A stretch of 64,000 bases of DNA. Origin: Burkholderiaceae bacterium. Lineage in GTDB: Bacteria; Pseudomonadota; Gammaproteobacteria; Burkholderiales; Burkholderiaceae_C. Shown here in pieces: positions 1-6,937 of this stretch. Position 1 is the first letter of the stretch, and every line of letters starts with the position of its first letter. Made by a program: the position numbers and the translations under genes. The DNA is taken from NCBI GenBank assembly GCA_913776825.1, contig CAJYPV010000022.1:1-64000 (forward strand), given 5' to 3'. Below the pieces are notes generated by a model that had not been told where the DNA came from, made no database searches, and saw nothing but the letters and a program-made list of their open reading frames with translations.

Positions 1-87
1 TTGATGGCGCCGCTGGGCTACATCCCGCCGGCCGAGTTCGAGGTCAACTACCATCGACAACGCGCTGGTCAGGCCGCGACCGTCTGA
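1..87 (+). CDS. IS3-family transposase OrfB, C-terminal fragment
   Basis: Frame 1 is open from the first base to TGA at 85-87 and gives 28 residues, including LGYIPPAEFE and NYHRQ. This tail is typical of IS3-family OrfB integrases (…LGYIPPAEFE-x-x-Y-x-R…). The catalytic DDE core is upstream of the window, so only the extreme C-terminus is visible. The IS right end follows 39 bases downstream. It differs from the second IS3-family transposase in this window (2225-3046), whose C-terminus is unrelated, so two different elements have landed here. Confidence 0.75.
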   Translation: MMAPLGYIPPAEFEVNYHRQRAGQAATV

Positions 88-126
88 CTTAAACCAACGG
101 GCCTCCGCGATACCCGGGGCGCTTCA
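1..126 (+). mobile_element. Right end of an IS3-family insertion sequence, cut by the window edge
   Basis: The first 87 bases encode the C-terminus of an OrfB-type transposase. About 40 bases follow, ending in CGCTTCA at 126. Read inward on the minus strand, the end is TGAAGCGCCCCGGGTATCGC, which resembles the G/C-rich terminal inverted repeats with TG...CA tips found in IS3-group elements. The rest of the element lies outside the window. It abuts the open frame that continues into the next gene and has probably removed that gene's 5' end. Confidence 0.75.
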
Positions 127-1876
127 CCTAGCAGAGAACCGGAGAAGAACCCAGAAGACGCTCTACCACCTGATGCAGGCGCTGTTGGCACTCGACTCGG
201 ACGTGAAGACGCAGGACTGGGGCCAGGAGGGGGTGGTTCGCCTGGTGTCGATGCTTAGGAACTCCGACGAAGTTCAGTTCAAAGTACCAAGCGAAATTCA
301 ATCGGCAGTGGACCGCTGGCTCGCAGTTCAGCTTGTAAGCCCGGCCAGTGACTTAGAGAAAATGCTCGAGATGGCCGCCCAGGCGGGGGGACCGAACTCG
401 GTGCATGGTGAACTTGCGCGGTACCTGACCAGGGAGGCGGTCCAGAACCCGTTCAATCGAAGTGAGGAGCCGTTCGTTCCTGACTGTGCCTGGCTTGAAC
501 GCATAGGCGCGCATGCCGACTCCGGTGTGATCGTCCGAAGGTTTGTCTCTGAGCTCCTCGGCAGGGGGCGGAATGAATACCACGCCGACTTCTCTTCGCA
601 TCTTGTCGCACTGGCTGGCGACCTGACTTTCGAGTTTGTTTCGGCCGCTGCACACGTTGTTGAAGCTGGTTCAATTCCGTCGCCGGCTAGTGTTGTCTTT
701 GGTCCGGCATTGCAGGACCTCGACCTTGCGCGTTCAGTTACTTGCGTTGCACTGCGTCTAGCCAAGACTTTCGAGCATGATGAACAGCAATCTTTGGCTA
801 TCGAGAACGGGCACTACAGCGAAGGATACGTTGAGACATATTCATCGGCCAATGCAGAGAGCTGGTCGCCGATAGCGGATTGGCTAGAGGGCTACGTTGC
901 CCAGTTGCGAGCCGTTCGTGGATGGAAGACGTTGGACGAAGACCCTCTATCCGACGAGCTTCTTCCGTGGTGGCTGGACGCTGTATGCGTTAAGGATGCG
1001 ACGCCTGCGCCGGACCGAGCGGAATTGGAAAGATTGCTAGAGCGCGCGTACGGAACGCGGCACGAGGAGAAGCTTTGGACGGCGACGTCTGCTCACTGGA
1101 GCGAAGTCTTCCGGCCAGCTCTGGAGCAACGGCTTGCGGATGGCGAACGAGACGCTGGCGTCCAGACTGCAGCCGTCAAATGCCTCCTTCAGGCATCCAG
1201 TTCATCGCTTGAAGGTGTCGTGGGGCGGCTGGTGTCGGAAGGGCAATCAACAAGGCTGTTTGAACTGTTTTGCGTCATCGATTTAATTACTCACGAAGGT
1301 GAAATTGCCGACGAGGACGAGCGCTACTTTGCGGCGTCCTATCTGGATTCGTTGCGCACATGGAGAGCGCAAGCGGCGCAAGGCATTTCAGCCTTGCCTC
1401 AACCGTTGCAGGCAGTGATTAGGCTGCTTTTTTCCAAGCACGGTGCGAGGGATGCCGCCGGTGAACCGGAAATGAATCTTTTGCGTGACCTCCGCTGCGA
1501 AGGCGACATCGCCGAGTTGGCGCGCCTGGAGCTGTTGGCGGAGAACGGGTGCATTACATCCGAGGACGTCAGGAGTTTCTTGGCACGCGTAGGTGACGGA
1601 GTTCGTGCCGGTAGGGCGGTTGAGTTGGCTGAAGCGGCTGGGCTGGCCGACGAGGTTAATGGTGCGCTCCGCCACAGATTTGCGAAGGCCCGGGCTGCGG
1701 CCGTCGCGGCCCAAACAATGGACGCTGAACGGCCCTTGTCGCCCTCTGTTTTGCACCTTTGTGGTGACGAGAGCCGATTTGTGAAAAACGCTCTGCTGGA
1801 TGCGCTTGAGCAAGAGTTCCATCAAGCGCACGCCCCGGTCCTGGTTGCACTATGCGCAGATGTATTGACCCAGTGA
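127..1876 (+). pseudogene. Large helical accessory protein, middle part; 5' cut by one IS and split by another
   Basis: An open frame runs from the IS boundary at 127 (first ATG at 173) to TGA at 1876. The last codons, from 1861, are IS sequence. I do not recognise a catalytic motif. The product is acidic, Leu/Ala/Glu-rich and looks like stacked helical repeats (HEAT/TPR-like), as in the C-terminal sensor regions of large STAND/NACHT-type proteins. That comparison is an inference from composition only. Removing the IS and one CAGA copy joins residue Asp-562 (counting from ATG 173) in frame to the segment at 3079-3790, with no stop. The missing start and the lower-GC codon use fit a horizontally acquired gene that has been inactivated. 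Confidence 0.6.
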
Positions 1877-1890
1877 AAACCTGCTCAGGT
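1861..1890 (+). repeat. Left terminal inverted repeat of the IS3-family element
   Basis: It reads TGTATTGACCCAG, then TGAAAA, then CCTGCTCAGGT. It matches the right end (3046-3074, reverse complemented) over the first 13 and last 11 bases, with a one-base indel and two mismatches between them. Confidence 0.9.
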
Positions 1891-1913
1891 GTTACCGTTG
1901 AGAGGAAGACACC

Positions 1914-2228
1914 ATGAGTACGTTGATGGACGAAGAAATCAAGCGCTGGACGGCCAAGCGCAAGACGGCGTTAGTGCTGGAGATCATCCAGGGCAAGACC
2001 AGCGTTTCCGAGGCCAGCCGAACCTACGACCTACCCCCGTCAGAGATTGAGAGCTGGGTGGAAGACGGTCGCAAGGGGATGGAGAACGCCTTGAAGGCCA
2101 ACCCACAGGACGTTCGCGAGCAATACGAGCGGCAGCTGAAGGACCTGCAGGAGGCCTACGGTGAAGCGATGCTGGAGCTGCGTGCACGAAAAAAATTGCA
2201 GTCCCTGCTGGGCGAGGACGAGAAGTGA
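1914..2228 (+). CDS. IS3-family transposase OrfA (helix-turn-helix subunit)
   Basis: This 104-residue protein binds the element ends. The N-terminal half carries a helix-turn-helix of the transposase/DUF1153 type (TAKRKTALVLEIIQGKTSVS followed by EASRTYDLPPSEIESWV). The C-terminal half is a charged, probably coiled-coil segment used for OrfA/OrfAB pairing. An A7 run at 2189-2195, near its 3' end, is a likely -1 frameshift signal that would fuse it to OrfB. Its stop overlaps the GTG start of orfB by four bases. Confidence 0.9.
   Translation: MSTLMDEEIKRWTAKRKTALVLEIIQGKTSVSEASRTYDLPPSEIESWVEDGRKGMENALKANPQDVREQYERQLKDLQEAYGEAMLELRARKKLQSLLGEDEK
2189..2195 (+). promoter_or_regulatory. A7 slippery sequence, probable -1 programmed frameshift site
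   Basis: Seven adenines lie in the orfA frame as cgA AAA AAA. A -1 slip moves ribosomes from the orfA frame into the orfB frame, which is open from here (KKIAVPAGRGREVIE) to the orfB stop. IS3-family elements use A6G or A7 signals of this kind to make the OrfAB transposase. Activity is inferred from frame geometry. Confidence 0.7.
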
Positions 2229-3046
2229 TCGAGACGATCCGCCAGGGACTGCAAGCCGACGGCATCACCGTCTCGATCAGCAAGCTGTGCCGGTGGTTCG
2301 ACGTGCCGCGGCGCAGCGTGTACTACCGCCCCGTCAAGGCCGCGCCGACGCTGCAGGAGCGCTTTGTCGCCCCGATCAAAGCCATGATTGAGGAGAACCC
2401 GTCCTTCGGGTACCGGACCGTGGCTCACTTGCTGGGCTTCAACAAGAACACGGTGCAGCGCATCTTCCAGCTCAGGGGCTGGCAGGTACGCAAGCGCCCG
2501 GTGGGCTTTAGGCCGCGGATCCAGTCACTGCCCTCTGTGGCCAAGGCGCCCAACGAGCGCTGGGCCACCGACATGTGCCGGGTCTGGGCGGGGCGAGATG
2601 GCTGGGCGACGATGGCGCTGGTCATCGACTGTCACAGCCGGGAGCTGCTGGGCTGGCATCTGTCGCGCAGTGGCAAGTCCAAGACAGCTGAATCGGCGCT
2701 GGAGCAGGCCTTGATCGCTCGCTTCGGAACGCTGGGCCGGGTGCCGGCGCCATTCCTGTTGCGTTCAGACAATGGCTTGGTCTTCACCAGTCGCAACTTC
2801 ACCGCCCTGGTCAGGAGCTACGGCCTGCGACAGGAGTTCATCACGCCGCACAGTCCCGAGCAGAACGGCCTGGTCGAGCGGGTGATCCGCACACTCAAGG
2901 AGCAGTGCGTGCATCGCCACCGCTTCGAATCGTTGCAACACGCCAGCCGCCTGATCGGTGACTGGATCCACTTTTACAACCACCGGCGTCCGCATCAGGC
3001 GCTGAATATGAGAACTCCCGCTGAAGCGTATGCATTAGCGGCCTGA
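2225..3046 (+). CDS. IS3-family transposase OrfB (DDE integrase core)
   Basis: This 273-residue transposase catalytic subunit has a GTG start overlapping the orfA stop as GTGA. It carries an N-terminal HTH_21-like segment (about residues 50-100, with NPSFGYRTVAHLLG). The rve integrase core follows, with the acidic triad at ATDMCRVW (first Asp), LRSDNGLVF (second Asp) and QNGLVERVIRTLKEQ (Glu). The C-terminus YNHRRPHQALNMRTPAEAY is typical of IS3-family integrases. It is full length and has no internal stop. In the cell it probably acts as an OrfAB fusion made by the -1 frameshift. Confidence 0.93.
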   Translation: MIETIRQGLQADGITVSISKLCRWFDVPRRSVYYRPVKAAPTLQERFVAPIKAMIEENPSFGYRTVAHLLGFNKNTVQRIFQLRGWQVRKRPVGFRPRIQSLPSVAKAPNERWATDMCRVWAGRDGWATMALVIDCHSRELLGWHLSRSGKSKTAESALEQALIARFGTLGRVPAPFLLRSDNGLVFTSRNFTALVRSYGLRQEFITPHSPEQNGLVERVIRTLKEQCVHRHRFESLQHASRLIGDWIHFYNHRRPHQALNMRTPAEAYALAA

Positions 3047-3074
3047 CCTGAGCAGGATTCGCTGGGTCAATACA
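3046..3074 (-). repeat. Right terminal inverted repeat of the IS3-family element
   Basis: Read on the minus strand it is TGTATTGACCCAG, CGAAT, CCTGCTCAGGT, the inverted partner of 1861-1890. It begins at the last base of the orfB stop codon and ends directly before the CAGA duplication at 3075-3078. Confidence 0.9.
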
Positions 3075-3078
3075 CAGA

Positions 3079-3790
3079 CGCGTACATGGACGGGGAAGAG
3101 TTTCAGGACGAGGGCTATTGCTATCCATTTGCGCGGCGTGCGGCCAAGATGCTGCGTATCGAAGACAAGGTCGAGTTGTCCAAGGAACTGGAGGCGAAGC
3201 TACTGGACGTTGGCCTCGGCGCCGACGACGAGACGCTACAGGCAGAAGTGTTCGCGGCCGTGGCGGTGCATGGCAGTCGACCCAGCCGGGCTCGGCTACT
3301 TAACCTTTGCGAGCGAGCGGGGGCGGTAGCTCCGAGAATTGCGGCTGCAGAAGCTCTTTTAGCCGCGGCTTTATTGCAACGATTGGAGCTTGAGCTCGTC
3401 GCAAAGATTGACGAGCGTCACGCCGAACAGCTTCACGCATTCATCGCCTTCCCGCTAGCACTGAGTGTGGCCAAGGGGGGCACTGACGAAGCTGTCGAAA
3501 AGCTCGCCTTCAAGCTGTCACAGAACATGGACCGGCGAGTCATGCTTGGAGGGATGCTGGCAGCATGCGACCGCGGCACGATGAAGAACATCATCCGCTC
3601 TTTGCTGCCGGAAGGGCACCCTGTGCGCCAGGTAGGTGAGGGAAGCGCTTCGCCGATTCCTCGCGCCGCCCTCAACGACCTGGGAGATGTCGACACCGTT
3701 CGCGCCGCGATGAGATGGCTTGATCGCTGGTTGGAGCCTGCTCGTAGACCAGGTGCCCGAACGCTGATGTCCCTGCAACTTCCTGCTTAG
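3079..3790 (+). pseudogene. Large helical accessory protein, C-terminal part, downstream of the IS
   Basis: The frame is open from the base after the CAGA duplication (ATG at 3086) to TAG at 3790. It is the continuation of 127-1860: joining the two across the excised element keeps the frame and gives …CADAYMDGEEF…. The 236 residues include several amphipathic Ala/Leu-rich helices (for example around AVAPRIAAAEALLAAALLQR) and end in MSLQLPA. There are no catalytic motifs and no membrane segments. It could still be translated from ATG 3086 as an orphan C-terminal fragment, but there is no clear ribosome binding site. Function unknown. Confidence 0.6.
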
Positions 3791-4028
3791 CGTTCGCCGA
3801 TGGACCGGCGGCGGCTGGCGCGCACAGCAACTGGTCAACAGAGCCGATAACGCCTCAGTTGCGTAACGACGCGCGACCTCGAGCATTCTTCGAAGTTCCG
3901 CCCTGGCGATGGGAAATTTCATGACGCCTCACGTTCGCATTTGGCCGACCAGCCAGCGGAGCTAACGCAGGCCAGCTTGAGCTGAGGAGAATCCTTCGAA
4001 GTGAGCTGTTGGACCATCCGCCAATCGA

Positions 4029-4493
4029 TCACTTCGATCGGCAGGCTGCGGGCGCCGCGAGGCGTCTCTGAGATCCTTCTACTTGAAGGCAGAAACTGCC
4101 TGAATAACCAAAGGTTGGATCTAACGGATCAGACGGTGTGACGTTAAACGAAACCAAATAGAGCTCGCCAGGGGTCAACTCACGCGCAGCCTTTCCCTCC
4201 GCACCTGAGACCGCTCCTCCGTACACATAGCAGCTTCCCGCTTTGATAGGAAGGCCTTCTGCGCTGCCTGCTTGTATCAGCCACACCTCTCGAAGAGGAT
4301 CAGTCGCCGGAACGACTTCAATGGACTGCAGGCGCTGCCTCGGGTCACGTTTCATTTCGGCGCCAGGGATCAGAAAACACGGAAGGCCGTCTTGTATCGC
4401 GATGTCCAAGGCCGGACGACGGGCGCCGGACAGCACAGGAGAGATGGCTGTGGCAAGCGCGACGACGAACACAAGGTCACGGAAGGTGCGCAT
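4029..4493 (-). CDS. Putative periplasmic immunity protein (T6SS-type)
   Basis: The 154-residue product starts at the ATG at 4491-4493 and has a clear Sec signal peptide (MRTFRDLVFVVALATAISPV, cleaved near residue 23). The mature part has four Cys residues (in LPCFLIPG, GSCYVYGG, SFCLQVEG and near the C-terminus), enough for two disulfides. The layout of a Cys-initiated beta-strand, a vW.i strand, a YGG strand and a final FCL strand resembles the small periplasmic proteins annotated as putative T6SS immunity proteins. It overlaps the metallopeptidase gene upstream by 17 bases, so it is translationally coupled and probably protects against it. The pairing is inferred from context. Confidence 0.6.
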   Translation of the reverse strand: MRTFRDLVFVVALATAISPVLSGARRPALDIAIQDGLPCFLIPGAEMKRDPRQRLQSIEVVPATDPLREVWLIQAGSAEGLPIKAGSCYVYGGAVSGAEGKAARELTPGELYLVSFNVTPSDPLDPTFGYSGSFCLQVEGSQRRLAAPAACRSK

Positions 4494-5265
4494 GGTCAGC
4501 TGGATCCTTGAGGAATGACTGTAAAACCGCTTCGAACAGTGGCAAATCATTCTTGTGGTCAGGGTTGGCGATCGATTGCGGCTTCCCAAGATGTTTCAGA
4601 ACGAAGTAGTCGGCAATCAAGTTACCTTGTGCTTCCATGTTGAAGTCTCCAAGCGACTTCCCCTTCTGAAGCTGATACTTGTAGCTAAGGCCCAGGCGAA
4701 TTGCGCCTCGTGCCATCACCCAGTAGCCCAGCTGAAACTGCCACACGTGCGTCATCTCATGCACAAACCACCATTGATCTGCAGCGTCCCCTTTTGAGAA
4801 GTCTTCTTTGAAATGTTTGTAGTTAAAGTAAATTTCTCCGTTGGGCGTCATGGCGGTGCTGTCGTCCTGAAGTCCAAAGGGAAGAAATTCTTTGCAATGG
4901 ACCCAGACTTTCGCGTAGTCGATAGAGTCCTTGAAGATCAACTCGCAGATTTTTTGCTCGCCCTCCGTGAGCTGCCGTTTGCCATCCAGTGGGGTGAGGT
5001 GCCGAAGTGCTGGCAATGATGCTGGCAAAGCTGCAATGTTCAACAGTCCAATTGGCGCCCCGAACCTCAGAGGCTTCATCGTGGCTGACGAATGGACTTG
5101 GCCAAATTGTTGAAGATCATCCCGCACGTCAGACGCTCGATCGGCATCCATTCCCGCCGGTCCAGGAATTACAAAGGTCGGCATAGCCTCAACTTCGGTT
5201 GGAGTCAATTGGTCGATCCTAGAGCCAAATGTGCAAGTCGAGGCATCGTCTTTCAACAGATCCAA
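4477..5265 (-). CDS. Putative secreted zinc metallopeptidase effector (HEMTH motif)
   Basis: The 262-residue protein has a gluzincin-like site: HEMTH at about residues 169-173, with a likely third ligand Glu in EAQGNLIADY (about 211). The segment before it (LTEGEQKICELIFKDSIDY … VWVH … NGEIYFNYK) matches a family often annotated as Vgr-related or Rhs-associated peptidase, found with type VI secretion loci. There is no signal peptide, as expected for a T6SS cargo. The start is TTG at 5265; an ATG at 5184 (residue 28) is the alternative. The gene overlaps a secreted Cys-rich protein that is its probable immunity partner. No VgrG, PAAR or T6SS structural gene is in the window. The target is unknown. 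Confidence 0.65.
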   Translation of the reverse strand: MDLLKDDASTCTFGSRIDQLTPTEVEAMPTFVIPGPAGMDADRASDVRDDLQQFGQVHSSATMKPLRFGAPIGLLNIAALPASLPALRHLTPLDGKRQLTEGEQKICELIFKDSIDYAKVWVHCKEFLPFGLQDDSTAMTPNGEIYFNYKHFKEDFSKGDAADQWWFVHEMTHVWQFQLGYWVMARGAIRLGLSYKYQLQKGKSLGDFNMEAQGNLIADYFVLKHLGKPQSIANPDHKNDLPLFEAVLQSFLKDPADHAHLP

Positions 5266-5327
5266 TAGACATTGCGTCAGCTTTGGGCAGTGTAGGAGTG
5301 GTCCGGTCCTGAATCAAAACGCCGGAA

Positions 5328-5360
5328 GTCAGTCACGGCGCGATCTGCGCCGTGACTGAC
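5328..5360 (-). terminator. Strong hairpin, terminator of the PH-domain gene
   Basis: The arms GTCAGTCACGGCGC (5328-5341) and GCGCCGTGACTGAC (5347-5360) pair perfectly over 14 bp around a GATCT loop. It lies nine bases past the stop of the minus-strand gene at 5370. On the minus strand a TTTT run follows about nine bases later, so termination is plausible. Confidence 0.7.
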
Positions 5361-5369
5361 GTTGGTCAT

Positions 5370-5981
5370 TCAGCTCTTCAGATACTTCTCAAACACATCC
5401 CCGAAGTCCCGCTTCAGGTAGCGATCCAGCTGCATCGTGTTGACCGCATGCATCAGCGCCTGGAAGTGCTTGACCAGAGTGGCCTCGCTGTCGACCTCGC
5501 TGATCTTGTGCATGGCGCCGAGGGCATGCAGGCAGGGCTGCACGTTTTCCTGAGACAGCTGGTTGCGATGCTGAATGCGGCCGATCGTGTGCAGCGCTTT
5601 GTAGATGTCCTTCAGGATCTCCAACTGATCCTTGCGGACGTCGATGCTGAAAGTCGGGCCGTCGGCCAGCGCGAACTTCAGCTCCACGTCGCGGTCGATC
5701 GTGCCTGCGGTTTCAATGGACACATCGCTGACCTGATGGCTGGCGAAGTCATAGCGGCGAATGCTGCGCTTGGACGACACCGCCGAATCACCATCCACAT
5801 GGATCAATGCCAGGTTGGTGAAGCAGTACTCGTCCTTCTTCGACTTGATCAGGAAGAAGATCTTCTCGTCGTCTTCGTGGAAGAGATAGTCGTCGGCATC
5901 GACCTTGTCGTAATCCTTGGGCGAGACGATGACGCCCAGATCGCTCAATCCCAGCGCTTCGGACGCAAGACGTTTGAACAT
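5370..5981 (-). CDS. PH-domain protein, YvbH-like
   Basis: The 203-residue cytoplasmic protein starts at ATG 5979-5981 behind an AGGGAG ribosome binding site. The N-terminal two thirds match the bacterial PH-like YvbH family: MFKRLASEALGLSDLG, then DYDKVDADDYLFHEDDEKIF, then DEYCFTNLALIHVDG and SSKRSIRRYDF. The C-terminal part is helical. The biochemical role of the family is unknown; a stress or envelope link has been proposed from domain type only. It is transcribed away from the hemerythrin gene, with a shared upstream region of about 208 bp. Confidence 0.8.
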   Translation of the reverse strand: MFKRLASEALGLSDLGVIVSPKDYDKVDADDYLFHEDDEKIFFLIKSKKDEYCFTNLALIHVDGDSAVSSKRSIRRYDFASHQVSDVSIETAGTIDRDVELKFALADGPTFSIDVRKDQLEILKDIYKALHTIGRIQHRNQLSQENVQPCLHALGAMHKISEVDSEATLVKHFQALMHAVNTMQLDRYLKRDFGDVFEKYLKS

Positions 5982-6189
5982 GAACACTCCCTGTTTCCAC
6001 CGGCCAGACGCCGGCGCGGGGATCTTCGCATGGCCCCCGCAGCGCGATTCAGGAGCGGGCTGCTGCGCACGTCGGACAAACCTGCGGCAGTCGTGCCCGC
6101 CGCACCGGGCACCGCGTTTGCTCGCCCCTCTCTCAGGCCGCACGTTGCGTGCCGTCCCACCATCCCAGCCCATCCGCCAGGAGACCTTC

Positions 6190-6714
6190 ATGCCCTCATC
6201 CTCGACCGCCACGTCCGCCCGCACCGCTCGCAAAACGGCTCCGCGCCGCAGCGTGAGCAAGAAGACCCCGGATGCCATCGCCCTGCTGCGGGCCGACCAC
6301 AAGAAGGTCGCCGATCTGTTCGATCAATTCGAGAAGTCGCGCTCGGCCACCAAGAAGCAACAGCTCGTCGCCGAGATCTGCCTGGAGCTGACCGTCCATG
6401 CGCAGATCGAAGAAGAAATCTTCTATCCCGAAGTGCAGGTCGCGCTGAAGGACAAGACGCTGGTCCCCGAAGCGAAGGTCGAGCACCAGAGCGTCAAGGA
6501 CCTGATCGCCGCCGTCGAAGGCGTGGCGCCGTCCGGCGAGGACTACGACGCCAAGGTCAAGGTCATGAGCGAATGGGTCAAGCACCACGTCAAGGAGGAG
6601 CAGAACGAGATGTTCCCCAAGGTGAAGAACTCGCGCTTGGACCTCGCCGACCTGGGCGAGCGGCTGATGCAGCGCAAGGAAGAACTGATGGCTGAGCGCC
6701 TCGCCACGCATTGA
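6190..6714 (+). CDS. Hemerythrin HHE cation-binding domain protein
   Basis: The 174-residue protein starts at ATG 6190 behind CAGGAGA. It has a basic Ser/Thr/Lys/Arg-rich leader (about 1-25), then a four-helix HHE domain with metal ligands in LLRADHKKV, VHAQIEEEIFYPE, EHQSVKDLI and KHHVKEEQNEMFP. The fold carries a diiron site that binds O2 or NO, or senses iron and oxygen. It sits directly before a large catalase gene, suggesting an oxidative-stress context. The basic N-terminus could bind DNA or simply be disordered. Confidence 0.88.
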   Translation: MPSSSTATSARTARKTAPRRSVSKKTPDAIALLRADHKKVADLFDQFEKSRSATKKQQLVAEICLELTVHAQIEEEIFYPEVQVALKDKTLVPEAKVEHQSVKDLIAAVEGVAPSGEDYDAKVKVMSEWVKHHVKEEQNEMFPKVKNSRLDLADLGERLMQRKEELMAERLATH

Positions 6715-6937
6715 GTCGGTGACGGATCTCCCGGTGGACGCCGTGATACCCATGGCGCCACCGGGGACGGGCCTGTGGCGACGGGGCTAGTGTCGACCCA
6801 CCCGGCGGGACGGTCCCGGCGTTGGTCATAGCCAACGCCAATCTGCCCGATACAAAAAAATGCGGCGCGCCGCGACGGGGCGGGAACGACGACTGCTCTT
6901 CAACCAGTCCACGTCCAGACCGATTGAGGAAGACCCC

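Larger units (their letters stand above)
1861..3074 (+). mobile_element. Complete IS3-family element, 1,214 bp, 4-bp target duplication CAGA
   Basis: The element starts TGTATTGACCCAG at 1861 and ends with its reverse complement at 3074, giving TG...CA tips. CAGA at 1857-1860 is repeated at 3075-3078 as the target-site duplication. It contains two overlapping frames, orfA (1914-2228) and orfB (2225-3046), with an A7 run in the overlap zone. It looks intact and probably recent: both ends and the target duplication are undamaged, and the host gene is restored in frame when it is removed. Confidence 0.93.

Noticed and set aside
1..3078. Composite transposon made of the two IS elements
   Set aside because: The two IS3-family ends belong to different elements (unrelated transposase C-termini and inverted repeats), so they do not bound one mobile unit.
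3518..3922. Minus-strand frame beginning MKFPIARAELRRMLEVARRY
   Set aside because: Looks protein-like for about 20 residues but then becomes low complexity and overlaps the accessory gene; no ribosome binding site. Could be a remnant but not supported.
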